Origin: Atrichornis clamosus
Taxonomy: Eukaryota; Chordata; Aves; Passeriformes; Menuridae
Assembly: GCA_013400975.1 (NCBI GenBank)
Contig: WBMZ01000175.1
Location: 1-64,000 of the forward strand
Direction of reading: 5' to 3'
DNA: 64,000 nt
The notes below the pieces were generated by a model, which saw nothing but the letters and a program-made list of their open reading frames with translations, was not told the DNA's origin and made no database searches. Shown piece after piece: positions 26,801 through 40,100 of this stretch (position 1 is the stretch's first letter; each line of letters starts with the position of its first letter). Made by a program: the position numbers and the translations under genes.

Positions 26801-29800
26801 TTCTTCAATTACACTGGTACAGTCTTGTCCAGCAAAAGCAAACCTGAGCCAAATATATCTTTAAAACTTCTGCACACATGCCAATGCCAGCCAAGGGTGT
26901 GACATTTTTTGTTTTTTATTTTTACAGTTTTTGAGAACACTTCACATTGGCAAAAGCTTTCAGGGAAACCCAGCTTATACTGGCATCAAGTGATTTTTGC
27001 TCATACAGCTTGCCTTGTTTGCAGAACTGTTTCAGGCTAGACCAGGAAAGCACTCTCTGGCCAGCACAAGCTGAACGTGTGCCAGGGCACAGCTGCAGTG
27101 GTGTCATATCAACCCAGAAACGAGGACTTCATCAGGCTGCACTAGTGGGGAGCTACAGCCTCTTTAGCTGACTCTTATTTACCCCCAGTAAACCCCTTCG
27201 TGGTTCTCATTAGGGAGGTTCACCATCGCAGCCAGTTACTGGCACACCTTTCCTGCATTCTGCTTTTAAAACTTTTCTCAGAGTTCAGTTTCCTAGCACT
27301 CAAGCCCCCAGAATATTGAACCAGTGTATGAGAATGCCACATGAAACTAAACAATTGCTAATATGCCTGTTTGGCTTGCATGATCTAATTCTAACATCAT
27401 AAATAAGGAAATCCTTTGCTGTTTTTTCTTGGTTTTCCCTTGGTGCCATCTGAGAAGCACAAAGGAAACAGAGAGGAACAAAGAATTTAGATCAAGAAAA
27501 AATGTCTGGTCTGAGAGGGCAGCAAAAATTCATAAAGAAGGGTTTTCTAGTTGATATAGGACATTGCATAAATCCCTTGTTGTGGAGATGTAGGGAGACA
27601 TGGTGTAATAACTCTACCTGTTGTCATAGAGGAGGATGACTGTTCTCTTAAAAATGTGCCATTTTTCTTTTGTGTGGCTGCAATTACTGTTTTCCGTTTT
27701 CTGCACTTTTTGGGAGTGAGAGCGGCCCATCTCTGCTCTGAGGGCAGATGGCAGAAGAATCATCCCTTTCCTGAAATCCTTTCGAAGTGGGTTAGCACTT
27801 AACTGCACAAAGACCTCGCACTGAAGTGAGCCTGGGACCTTTTTTGTCTCTGAGATGTTGGTTTAGGTCTCTAAGCAGCTACTGGACTGTGAGGCTCTAA
27901 GGTCCTGCCAACAATAAGGCCTGCATCTCCAAAAAGCATGTAAACCTCTAACTCCTGTGGCAGCAAAACCTTCTGCAATGCTCAATGTGCAAACCCCCTG
28001 TAACAGACCCTGCAGATATTTAACTTTGAGAACAGCAAGAAGTTGCATAAACTTTCTTGCATTTTACATCCCCATCTTTCATTGCGAGATATTGAATTGT
28101 GACATCAAAGAGTTAATGTGGACAGAAATGTTTGATCTCATTCTACTTGAACTTATTACATTTTGAATTCTGATACTGTTACAGTGAAGCTGTAAATTTA
28201 TCTTGAGGTAAGCCAGCAGAAAGGCACTATTTTCTAGTTAGTAGCAGCCATTCTGTTCCTCAAAAGAAATTTGGGACAGATGTGTCTGTCTTATTATTTC
28301 AGTGAATGCAGGGAGAAAATGTATTTTATTTCTTATTAAATAAATTTGCCTGTTCATCTCAGTATGTGGGACTGTCAAAGTATATAAATTTGGCAGTATT
28401 TTAACATGATCATTCTGTTTTTCTTTAAACCAAGTTATTAAATTGATGTATTTTTATAAAAAGCAGAGGGTGATGGAAAATTTTTTTCATCTTTTGACAT
28501 TTGCTTGACTGTTAGGGGGTTTCAAGTAACTCTGTATCTTAAATCAGAAAGATAAAAACTCTTCCAAAGACTGCTGAAAACCAAGGGGAGGACGAGGGTG
28601 CACTGGGTGCTTTGTTGCAGTGCTGATAAAGCAGTGTGTGTTGGGATTTCCATGGTGGGATTCTTTTTGGTGCTAATGCATTCTCAGAGTTTAAGTGTCT
28701 CGTGCTTTTCTCTGAGCACCTCTCCTACCTGGCTGCAGGGGAACCAGAGACGAGCTGTTCTCTTGACATATTTACAAATCTCACTCTCATTTCTTTAAGT
28801 GGTCTCCTTAAAGACCCTTTACACCTCTAGCAGCAGTGGTTAATCTGGTGTAAGCGCAAATAGGGTGCAGTCCTGACCAGGAAAAGGGTTTTTTTGTGTC
28901 CGAAAGGGCCCCAGTTCCTGCAGACACTGTGGAGTCAGAGCTCCCGTGCTGGAGTGGGTGTGCTTAGCCACAAAGTCACACAACTTCCACCTGAAGCTCC
29001 CTCTTGAAGGAAACCCTGGGCTTTGAGTTGCGTTGTGACAAGTGGCTGCGAGTGGGTGAGCAGGGAATAAAGCAAATCTGCAGGCCAAGAACTTAAAGAG
29101 GGACAGACGTTTTTATCCCAGTCTTTGTAATTACCACGGGAACTGGTTAACTTTGTAACGAATGAAAACAGGCATTTCTGTGGGGAAGGGTGAAAAAAAC
29201 TGACGGCAAAAAAGTTATTAATTTATGGATGGGATGATGGGGACATGGAAATGATGAAACCCATTTGCAGTGAGCAGCAGGTCAGCCTTTCTGCAAGGAA
29301 AAGTAGTAGCTCCTTGTCGCTCTGCAGGACTGCACGTGATACCTGTAGAAAAAGGATCAACTTGACCCATTAATTAAAAATTTAAACAAGTGCATCAAGT
29401 TTTTCATTTTTCCATTGCTTCTGGCAGACAAATCTATTTAGTTATATCCTCAGCTATTTTGTGTCCTTGATTCTCCACTAGCCTATAATAATCTACAGGT
29501 AGGAATGACCACTAATATGGGGGGAATTACCAAATGCCTCCATGTGCATGGCTGGGAATGGAGTCAGACCCACAATCTGAACATCTTTTAAATCAGATGT
29601 TGCTAAGAGTTTGCCCAAAAGAGGTCTCTCTTCCCACTTCTCAAGGCTGAACAAGCCTGAGCTTAGATAAAGTTTTAAAAGTCATTTCAAACTGGTGGAC
29701 AAGATCAATATTCCAACATTTGCTGTAATCCCAAAACACGACAGTGTTTGCAAATGCTGAAATTTTCCCATGAGCAAAACTATTTTAAAAACTGTCGATT

Positions 29801-30344
29801 CAGGGACCTGGGAATGTTTCATGGGTCATTTCTAATCAAAAGGTAGTGTTTCACATGGTGAGAAAAAGGTCCTCACTGCATCATAAGAGATGTGGTGTGG
29901 GCAGAGAACAGGACCCTGAGTTGGGGCTGGATAAGCAGGGAAATCTAGTTCTGTTCCTTGAGAAGTGAGCCAGGCAAATTAAATTAATGCTGCCTTGGTC
30001 CAAAGCAGAGCTTCTCGGCTAGACTTCAGAACTAACCTATGAGACTGAAAGCTTTGTTTTCCACTTAAAATCCTCCTCTGGTTTGTTGTGTGGCTGGATG
30101 AGGCTTTGGATCAAGTGCAAATTCCAGCAGTGGGAAGTACAGCAGGATCATAGTAGAGACAAGTGCTGGGACCACGGCAAATCACTGCTACCTGTAAAAC
30201 ACAAGGTGTGTTTGGGAGCAAATCTCTGGTGATGTTTTAGCCTGAATTGTCATTAGATGCCCTCTCTTCTGCTGCCTTGTGACAGAGCAACATCTTCCAG
30301 GGGCCACTGGACAAGATTTATCCCAGCACAAGCACTACTTAAAT
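20801..30344. other. Non-coding stretch, intron or intergenic
   Basis: Nothing gene-like is recognised. Open frames stay at or below about 136 codons and overlap each other in both directions, as around 21038-21660. The region contains an AT palindrome at 23760-23777, an A-rich tract at about 25226-25250 and otherwise unique CpG-poor sequence. Confidence 0.6.
23760..23777. repeat. Perfect 18-bp AT-rich palindrome
   Basis: ATAGGTATATATACCTAT reads identically on both strands. It is embedded in related units CTTATATAGG and CTTATATACC, so the whole 23753-23790 segment is a small cluster of near-repeats. Such sequences can extrude as cruciforms and are prone to slippage. I see no link to a transposon terminus. 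Confidence 0.8.
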
Positions 30345-30415
30345 ACTTTTTAATGTTTATGTCATATTTATCCTCTGTAAAGTGAGAATAATACTATTTG
30401 CCCAGCTTTGTGACA
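30345..30415 (+). mobile_element. MIR-like SINE trace
   Basis: The core ATCCTCTGTAAAGTGAGAAT followed by AATACTATTTGCC matches the MIR pattern CTCATCTGTAAAATGGGGAT followed by AATAATAGTACC in order and spacing. MIR-type CORE-SINEs are ancient and rare in birds, so only short decayed pieces are expected. The flanks cannot be aligned by eye, so the ends are approximate. Confidence 0.4.
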
Positions 30416-32179
30416 TTCATTGACATCCTATGGAAAAAGATGGTCTGGAAAATGTGCCAACTTTTTTCCCCCCATAATAAATGAGAAGTTTCTTTCTCAT
30501 TCTAGCACCTGCTGTGGGTCAGTTAAAGTGAAACTGGAGTATCAGGTCTATAAAACATGGAGAGGAGCTACAAACTGTCATGCTGTGGACAATAATGAAT
30601 CCTAAGTGCTCTTCTGGGCAGGAAAAAGGTGAAGGGCACAGTCTACCCAGGCTCAGATGTGCCAGAGGACTCTATGGAATAGAGAGCTCGTGCAGGGAGG
30701 TGGGATGGTGTGTTGGGGGAACCCTGTCCGTGATCACTTCTTGCCACACATATCTACAAGCAGCATTTGTTCAGTCACAAAAGCAAATAGCATTTCTGGG
30801 AAGAAGAGACCCAACTACTGTCAGTGCACTTCACTTTTAAGTGGCTGGTCACGCCATGCTGGTAATTTAAATGGAGAAAGAGTGATAATAGTTTAGCAGT
30901 GAGAACAACAGTTTTTCCACCTCTTATCTCTAGATAATGGTGGAACATTGCAGGGTCTTTTTTCACCCTCTTCCCAGCACCTGTCCTTATTTGTTGAACA
31001 TTTTTTAGCTCCATCTGAAGTATTATCCTGCTAACAGTAGGAGGTATTTGCAGTGCAGCACAACATAATCCTCCCCTCGGAGATTAAGACTATTACCTCA
31101 TTGATGCTCCTAGTCTCTGCCAGCCTTGGCATACCAATGTACAGCATGAATGCAGGTTTGCTGCATAATAGCTCACTATGCTACCAGCTAAGCCACTGAA
31201 TGCTTCTACAGTCATTCCTTTTATTAGGAGAATGACATGACAGTAATAATGGATAATGAATTCTGTTAATGAGATGACTTATTTCAAAAGTAAATAAAGC
31301 TCAGGTGTCACGTGAAAGAAACATTTGAAATATCTGCAAATGTGACTTAGTCAAATGTTCCAGGGAAGAAAAAAAAACCCACACAGACCCTCCTTTGAGG
31401 CAGCTGCGATTGAGTGGGTAAGACTCCACAAGCAAGAAAGGAGAGAAGTGAAGTTGTACACGCGGTTTAACTTCATTCCTGGTGCAGGTGATTGATGGCA
31501 CAATCACTCCTGCTCCACTATTGATGCATTTGGACATGCTGAGGGTACGTAACCTCTGTCAAGCTGAGGCTGCACTCCTGTTCCCTTGTTTGGTGGAATG
31601 GGAGCAGCTCCCAGCAGGAGCTGCCTTGGGACTGCAGCTACTGGCACAGGGGCCCTGCAGCTTGGTCTCTCTCTTCACTGAATTTATCACAAGAAGCTCT
31701 TGACTAGGTTGAACTAAAGCGATGGGAATGCAAGTATCCACTGGTGTTTCTGCTAAATTATATTTACTCTACCAAGTTATTATTCTTCCTATGAAGAAAC
31801 AGCTTCCACATCTTTTCATGTTACGCAGAAATATTGATGTAATTTTCCTCTCCTGACATTCTCAAATGATTCAACTCTGTGTTGCTTTGTTTTTGCAAAC
31901 CAGTGCACTGTTAAGCACAAACCAGGTTTGTAGTTTGGTTTATTATACATGAAAATGTTACCAACAACATCAGCATCACACAGAGATACAAACACACATC
32001 GTCAAGGATGTGGTGAGGATGCTAATATTAGAACTGTCAGACAGCCTTTGTGAAACTCAAGGTTTCTTTATTGACCATAAAAGCTTTAAAGCATCAAAGA
32101 ATGAGACTACTTGGTGTCTACAGGCGTATTTATCTTCCCTAAGATTTTTTGCCCTGATGTGGACTCTGACTCCTGCACA

Positions 32180-32260
32180 TCTTTAATACATTTATCCTCA
32201 CAGTATGCCTGTGAGACACAGAGGAGCTACTATTTGCATTCGACAGAAATTCTGCAATTC
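32180..32260 (-). mobile_element. MIR-like SINE trace (reverse orientation)
   Basis: The plus strand shows TTTATCCTCACAGTATGCC, then TGTGAG, then CTACTATTTGCATTCGACAG. This follows the reverse complement of MIR, in which a TTTAATCCTCACAACA block is followed by CCTGTGAGG and TACTATTATCCCCATTTTACAG. Order and spacing are preserved with many substitutions and a small insertion. The ends are approximate. Confidence 0.4.
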
Positions 32261-32347
32261 TGCAGAACAGAAAGCTGCAGGCGAAAGCAGGCAGGCTGAC
32301 CTCCTGCAGACATGGCAGCAGGAGCCTCCTTCAGAAGCTCAGCTCCC

Positions 32348-32381
32348 AGGAAGCCAAGACCTGCTCCTGCCTTGGCTTCCT
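32348..32381. repeat. Perfect 11-bp stem, 12-base loop inverted repeat
   Basis: AGGAAGCCAAG at 32348-32358 is the exact reverse complement of CTTGGCTTCCT at 32371-32381, with ACCTGCTCCTGC between. The stem is GC-balanced and would fold stably in RNA. It is too short for a miRNA precursor, and I see no extension of the stem beyond the eleven pairs. Confidence 0.7.
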
Positions 32382-33720
32382 CCAGCCTCCTGCTCCTGCA
32401 CAATGCGTAAAGCACAGGGCTCTGGGAGAGGCAGTGTCGTATGCCGCTTGTGAGCAATGCCAGGGGGCTTGTTTGCCCATCCAGCATGCCCTCTTGATAG
32501 AGGGAAGATTTTAAAAAGAAAGGAAGCAATGAAGAGTCCAATGATAGGTCCCATGGCTTTGGCTGTCTTCTTCAGTGGTCCTCAGGGAATGACATGGTTG
32601 TTCGGCACCTGACAGCTCTGTGTGGTGCTCTGTGCCCAGTAGTTGGAGCAAAACCAGTTTTGAGGGGCCTTGAGAGAAGCCAGACTGTGGCAGTCCCTGT
32701 GGCCAGTAGAGGCTAGACAAATGTAGCATCCTAGAGGATATTGTCCCAAACTCCAAGTAAGTGTCCGTGCAGGAGCTGGCCCACACCAACTTCCCACCCA
32801 GCACAGCTACACCATCATCGGTACCCAAGGCAGCTGCTTTAATGAGGTTTGGGGATGTCTCCATGGGCTTCCTTCCCTGAGGATTCAGGGGACACTGCAG
32901 ACTCTCACCCCAAAAGAGGGAGAAGCTGATTAAAATCTGACAGGGGAATGGGGAGAAGGAAAGCGCAGAGAGATACGAAAGTGAAAAAAGACCTGATACA
33001 TTTTTCAGCTAAGCCTTATGGATTTGTTAAAATAGAGTAAGCATTTCACCAAAAAGAATCACAACATTTGGGCTATCCTTCAACTTTCAGCACTGCTCTT
33101 TTTTGAACCAATGTGGGAAAGGTCCCAAAAGTGTAGCAAAGGGGAATCAGCCTCCTTAGGAAGCTCTGTGGGCACCCTAATCAGGAGGGCATCCAGAGTG
33201 TTGTGAGACACTCTGTCAGGGCAGAGTGCTGCCAGTGAGCAGTGCTGCCAGCCCCACACCAGTCTTCCCAGAGCACTCAGGCTGCTGAGAAGCTGCCCCG
33301 CTGTTTGGTTGTTTAAGCTGTGGCAGCAGAAGAAAAGAAAAGCAAAACCATGGCTTGATTTATATCTCTTGGTTATTGTAAGTCATTCCCAAAAGAAACA
33401 AACAAACAGCCTCAGACATTTTAAAAGTTAACCATTTAAAAAAATGGCAAAGTGCTTCTATCATTTTCAGTAATTAAAGCATGAACAAAAATTAAAAACT
33501 CCCCTGGCTCTTTTCATTTGATGATTTTCAAGCCTGTTTTTTTTCCCCTCGCATACTCCTTGCATATTTCACTCCTCGCAATCCTGTCCCCATTAGTGGT
33601 GATGACAAAGCTCCCATTGCTCCCCATGTGTGGGAGAATCACACTGTAAGTATGGATTTAATCACCAACCTTCAAAGTGACTAAAAAGGCAGATAGATGG
33701 GATTCCTGGGGAGATTTTCA

Positions 33721-34120
33721 AACGTGAATTTTGACATCCCGGCTCTTTGGAGAACGTTGCTGCTCTTTTCTAAAACGTTTTGCAAAGCCTGCCCTTATGG
33801 GCCTAATTTCAGGTACCCCGAGGTACAGCTCCTTAACTGGTTCCAGCTCCGTGCTGGAGCTCTGGGGAGCTGGGCACCCCTCACGCCGGCACCACGGCGC
33901 TGCTGCCAAGCTCCAGAGCTCGTCTCCAGTCTGCTGGATTCGCGGGAATTGCACACGGGCAGGAAAATTTTCACCCTTCCGCCGTTTCCCGCATACGCAG
34001 CAGCAAAAGGCGCGAGGAGCCCTCTGGAAATGCTGACTCTTGGTTTCTGTGGGGGAAGTGACTAAGGCTCCTTCGGATGCCGCTGCCACGTTAGAAAGAG
34101 CAGATCAAAACTCGGCAATT
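33721..34120. promoter_or_regulatory. Small CpG-rich patch, candidate regulatory element
   Basis: About two dozen CpGs fall within 400 bases, densest at 33880-34020, whereas the surrounding kilobases have almost none. It contains GC-rich motifs such as ATTCGCGGGAATT and AAGGCGCGAGG. Overlapping open frames of 101 to 123 codons on both strands reflect the GC-richness rather than a gene. Retained CpGs suggest an unmethylated element such as an orphan CpG island, enhancer or minor promoter. An alternative is locally biased gene conversion. Confidence 0.4.
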
Positions 34121-36893
34121 ATTCTCCTAAGCATCTCTAATTAAAACCAATAATGGGGTTAATTAAAACACATGAAAAGCAGGATGTTCAGCACCAAGCC
34201 AACATTTCTTTCTCAGCCTGTGCTTGGTATGTGCAGTTGAGTCCCTTCATTAGCCCCTGGCCAAGGCCTTCCAGACCACATACCCTTTGCCAGGTGTATT
34301 GGTCTGTGCTCATAGCAACAAAATTAGCACCACAGCTATTCATTTTCTTGATATTGGGCAGGGTTTTTTTAAACCAATGGCAGGTATTTTCAATCTTCCT
34401 TTATTTTCATGCATAGAAAGGGAAAGTTGTGAATAATATCTGCACAAAAGAACAGAAAACAGCTCCCTTATACTCATCAAAATTTTATTTTTATTTTAAT
34501 TTACACATTTAGGAAGCTTATCTCTGAATACCAAATGAACCCACCTACTTTAGTTTGCTCATTAAGTATAATTTTATATGCATGAAGTGGTATTTTTGAG
34601 GCAATATTAGTATTGGCAGTCGAGTTCCGGATCCATATCTTTGCCTGTGGAAGTCAATGGAAATGTGTTCATTTATTTCAGTGACGGTAAGGTTGGACCT
34701 TAGTGAATAGTTATCTATGTGTGCGTGAAAACACAGCAATGCCTGGAAGGAGATGTACAGATACGAGTCTGCTCACACTTTTAGGCAATCTGAAGAAGTA
34801 GTTTTATTCCAACTAAATTATAGGAGCACCTTACACTATACAAAATAACTTTCCAGAACAAATACAATAAAAATATTAAGGCACAAATGTATCTACTTCT
34901 TAAGAAAAATCGTATTGCATGAACCAATAATTGCGTTTTGGGAGATGAATTTCGTTGCACAGACCATACCCAGACTTAGGGGCTGAAAATCAAGGGCTTG
35001 TGCTGGTTTCTGTGCTCTCAGGGCTGGAGGAGGGAGGGATCCTCGTTACAGCTTAGCTGTGCTGACAGAACTGATGCAAGTTTAGTGGTCAGGCTGTGCT
35101 TTTATCAGCATATCTTTTATTCCCCTCGGTGGTAGTTTTACTCTGCTGGTCAGAAGTACACTACGGCCTTTGTGTACATTAGCAGGCCTAATTATCAGTG
35201 CTCGACTGAAGGAAGTACCAGAAAGTTAATATGAAAATACAGAAGGGATTATTTATTTCTTGTACGGGCTCCAAGGCACCAGTTCAGCCTGCACCAGCAG
35301 AAGCTGGGAGCTGCACACAGACTCCCAGTACACCAAACATTGGCTTCCAGTACAGATTCAGCCAGAGTTCAGTTTGCAGCACTTGTGCTCCTAATAAGCC
35401 CGTGAGCTGGAGACAAATGCAAATTCCTCTCTTATTATGAATTATCTTCATTTATTAGCTGTTTACATGTGCCATGGTAGCAACTGTATATGAAAAGAAA
35501 TGAGCCTGTTCTTGTGAAGACAACTGTGTGGTATTTAAATGTCAGTTCCCTGCCATTGACAGGGTAGTGTTTTTCATAAACAGTTTGGAAGTTTCTTTTT
35601 TCTTTTTTTTTTTAAATGGCTCAATGTTGATTGTATCAGCAAAGCTATTATGCTGAGCCCCTGCAGTAATTTGTCAAATAATCATCTCCTGGCACACATT
35701 TTTTTTCCTACAAAGGCGCTAATGATTACAAGTATGATTAATAACTGAACTAAATTGTTATTGCCGGGAAGTTTTCAGTACATTCAAGGAATCGTGACCC
35801 GTATAAAAAAAACAACGCTGGGAACAACAGAGCTTGATCATACTTCACGGAAGGAATGTACGACCTGTACATGTTTCCTTTTACCCTGCCATGCTTTTTT
35901 ATTAGATCTTGGGATAGTAACCTCACGTGGGTCATCCGCCGGTCAACTGCTCATCTCTACTGTTGTTCCAAGCAGGCTTCCCGAGCCACTGCAGGAAGGA
36001 CCGGATGACTTCTTTAAGGAATAGAACTATTTATAAAATAAATATAAAATCAGATCTCCATTTTGCACAAGCGACGAATGATGAGAGCTCCAGCAGTTGT
36101 ATATTTGTTGAACAGCCGCCTCCTGTGAGTATAAATTGCACCTTACTGGGGAGAAATAAAATACAGTCCACCAGAGACTTTGCTGCAAGGTGTAGCTGCT
36201 TGTGTATGGGCAAGTAATGACTTGCGTTTTCAGCTGCTCCTTAGTAAGAGCCTTAGTAATTGGAATCAGTTATTCAAAACATCTCTAAATGTGATTTAAA
36301 TGGCAAGGATTTAATAACATAGAAAGAAGTCATTACAGAGGTTCAAGCAGGGGAGAAGGGAATTCCGTTTTTCAGAGCAGAGGGAGAAAAATAAAGCAAT
36401 TACTTGATGTAAAGGCCAGAAACAGGACTCCTGCTGTCACAGAGAAATCAAATCTGTCAGCAATTAGTGGGATCTTAGGAGGCAAAGAACCCTTCAGTGT
36501 TGAACAGTGAATAAGGGGTTAGCAATTATATGAACTGATAAAAGTGTTCTGGTTTTCAAACAGCAGGTTAACAAGGCTTAGTTTTCTCATAACTTCATGC
36601 AGATGTGATGAGTCACACTTTGTGACATTTTTCTGGAGGACTGTATGAGAAGGTAAGAAAATAATAGAGTACATTGCATTGCTTTTGCATTTAAGATGCT
36701 GCTGTCTTACTGCAAAATGACCCAGGGCACAATGATGGGAGCAGCCTCAGTGTCTGTCATTTCTCACCAGGGCCAGGCAATCGGCCGCTGAACTCTGCCT
36801 TTAAAAGCACTGCTTGTCTTCCATATGTGAGCACTTGTGGGACCGAAAAAAAGCACCAAACCCCACATAAATATAATCAGGTCTCATTCCATT

Positions 36894-36901
36894 TGACGTC
36901 A
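36894..36901. promoter_or_regulatory. Full palindromic CRE motif
   Basis: TGACGTCA, the full cyclic-AMP response element recognised by CREB/ATF proteins, lies in an otherwise CpG-poor area. A TGAGTCA AP-1 motif lies about 285 bases upstream at 36609-36615. The motif itself is certain. Its use in the cell is unknown. Confidence 0.35.
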
Positions 36902-37095
36902 GAAATACTCAGAAATTCCCAGCAGAAGGTATTTATACCCTACAAGATTGACTCTTGAACAGAAGGGTTCATACAGGGAAACGGAAACAGACGTGATTAT
37001 GCCTTTTTAGTCTTGACTCCAGCTAATGTTTAAACACTGTATAGACATTACATGATTAATTTGCACAAGAAAAAGAATATTTGTAGGAAACCAAA

Positions 37096-37165
37096 AGATG
37101 AAGGGACTTTTTCCATATGTCGGAGCAACTGAGGCAGAACTAGAACTCTGGTCTTATGCTTTTAC
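37096..37165 (-). mobile_element. Possible MIR-like SINE trace (reverse orientation)
   Basis: GATGAAGGGACTTTTTCCA, GAGGCAGAACTAGAACTC and TGGTCTTATGCTTTTA resemble the reverse-strand MIR tail, where a GGGACTTGCCC block is followed by a GTGGCAGAGCTGGGA block and AACCCAGGTCT. The similarity is patchy and could be coincidence. Confidence 0.3.
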
Positions 37166-40100
37166 TGACTTTCATAGGGAACTTTAAGAACAAGAAACAG
37201 AAAGGGACTAGAAGCTCTAGATATACAGCCTGTACCTTGAATAATATACAGGGAAACAATGAGCTTTGAAGACTTCATCCTAGGCTATCCTATTTTGTTC
37301 ACGGGCACCAAAGCCCTTCAGAGCAGGAAAACAAAGGAGCTCTGGCAGTTTCAAAAGGCTTTCTCCCTCAAAACAGAGGGATGAAGTGTGTCTAGACTGA
37401 GATGCAAAATCCTTCTGGAATGTCTAAAGAAATTAAGGCTATTGAGATTAGAAGGGAAAGCCTTTCAGTGGGATCAACATTCACAGAGAGCATTGCTTTA
37501 CAATCATCTCCAAGTGCCGAGTTCATCCACTGAAGCAAAAGTCTCCTTGCCTTTACGTTGGCCCATGGTGTGTCAGACTCCTACAGGCACAGACTGTGGG
37601 TTTCTGAGCTCCTCCAGACTGCAGGAGAAACGGGAGCAGTTTGTGCCTGATCTGTGGGTCCTACTGGGGCTTTTCCCCAGTCCAAGCCAGAAGGCAACCC
37701 AAGCACTGGCTGCAGAAAACACGTGGTCTGAAGCTCCAAGAGGGAAAGGTGCAGCTGGGGCTGCTGCTGTGCTACCACCACATTCCCTGCACTGCACAGG
37801 AAGGCATCCTGCCCACTTCCCCATGATTTTCAAAAATCTGACGTAATGCAGAGCTGTGCTGGCATTGTATTGTGTATCAGCATATTGTTGGGTGTTGTTG
37901 CAAAGATCAATCAGAAGTTAAAGAAAAACAAAAAAAACCAAAACCCCAGTCCAGATCAAGATTTCTCTTACTTAAAAGTCTTACAAAGTCATCCTTTGCA
38001 GATTGGGGAATGGGGGCAATAATAGGAATTGCAATATTTCTCTTGAGAAGTTGATGTTAGCTTCCAAAAGACATACAAATCTTGTAACAAATCCACATGG
38101 GAGGAATGTCTCAAGGAAGCATTAGATCACCCCTGTATCCTAATCACCTTGGAAAAGGAACATTTCAAAGCTAATTCAGATATATACCCAGAAAATGATT
38201 AAAAATCTCTTGAACTTCATTCATTTTCCAAGTGACTTTTAATTTAGATTTTTCGTTAATATGTATTTTAGGTCCTAAGAAGGTTTGGAAACCATTTAAC
38301 ACTAAAAAAGATTGAAAGAAAAACACAAAAAAATTAAACACTACAGGATGAACTTGCATCATTGAGTACATATTTTTAAAAAAATAATTCAAATTCTTTG
38401 AAAGAAAATACAAATTTCAGAAGTTTGTGTCCTGTGCACTGTTCTAAAACCCCTCCATTTTCCAAATTGCATTGCAGGTGAATTTATATGAGCATTTTTT
38501 TTGTGTGTCTGGAAAGATGGTGGATGTACATGGGAGAGAATAGAATTTCCTAACCCTTAGCCCATCATCATCTTTTTCTCTCCAGTGCACTTTAAGGATT
38601 GCTTGAGCTGAATATCACACTATCTGTGAAGAACTCCTTTTCTGATCCCCCGTGCTTTCTCTGGGATGAAGGAAAGCTTCCAAGGACATTCACTTTCAAG
38701 TGAATTCATCAGGTTGCTCTGACCTGGGTAAATCCTTTGGATGTCATATCAAAACGCTTGAGATAGCTTCCCATTTCATCACCTTTTGAACCCAATCCTG
38801 AGTTGCTCTCTGATCCCCACATTTTTGGTTCATGGTGCGTGCGTTAACACGCAATTACCGCTGATCTCAAGAGCAATTCTCCTTCTCATTATCTTGCCAG
38901 ATCAGCCCTTGGTTTAGGTGTTTCACAATCTCACATTAAGTAATTACTAAATAGCAAGTGTCTGCTGAAAAACAGAAGCATAAATCCCACGGAGGTGATT
39001 TTTGCATCAATCCCTTTGCTGTGAAAACACTGAGAAGTGGTGAAAGAGTGGTTATCAAAAAGAGAGGTAAGAAGAAGAAGAGGCAAAATCTTGGCCTGTG
39101 TGATGAACTTAGATGGGGTGTAGTGATGATGGTTACACATTTGACACCTCCTGTTTGGCTTTAGGAACTGGCAGTGAAATGTCTCTTCTAATCCCAGTGC
39201 AGGGAAACTGCCCACTCCCAAGAGAAGACCACGAGGTGCTGAGAGCTCTCTGCTGTGTGCAGGTGGAAGGAGGGTTCTCCATGGGCCATTGCAGTACGGC
39301 CAGAGCTGATCTCTACGAGTTCAGAAGAATTTTCTGTTTCTGGTCTACATCTTAGAATTTGTAGGATGTCTCCTGTCTTTTTTTGGGAGTCACATATCCA
39401 AAATTAGCCAGAACAAGATTCACATTTCAGTTTGAAGCTTTGAGTTTCCTGCTTCTCTCGGAGCAGAGTTTCCACAGGATTTACTCATGAAGAACCTGCC
39501 AGAAGCCAGCAATCTTGCTGGCAATCCAGCTGTCTCTGCCTTCTTGTCTGGGGAAAATTAGTAGTTTTTAGGGAAAATCTTTGATGGAAACCAGCATGAC
39601 TTCACATTTCTTTGAACTTCTTTTGCTTGGCTTTGGAACTGAAGGTGGCACAAAGACCACATTCGCTGCATTGCTTGCTGGTCATGGACAATTTTCAGAT
39701 TTTTATGGTGATAAACAGCAGCTGTCATGGCTGCTGTCTGAGAGGAGTTAATTCCTCTGTAGGGCACACATTGGATTGGAGAGTGCCTATGGATTGGCCA
39801 TCTCTAGAGCATGCTACCCAAACGCCTTTCCAAAAGCAGCTCCCTGAAAACTCAGTTCACTGATTTTTTTACTGGTCAGCACCCAGCTGTTGTTTCCCAC
39901 GAACATTTGTGTAGGTAGAGGAAGAAAAATATATATTTGGGAAGATATTTTCTTCCTCTGCTTCTTGAAAGAGAAGTGAAATGGATGTATTTACACTAAG
40001 CAATCTGCCAGATTCCATAGCTGAAGTTTCAGGATGAATCAATTCAAGCCAGTGCCTTGGGACGTGCAGGCAGAGGGAAGCCTGTCATGGAAGCAGGGCT

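Noticed and set aside
37388..37846. 152-codon plus-strand open frame
   Set aside because: Opposite-strand frames of 86 and 66 codons cover the same bases; no domain or splice logic is visible.
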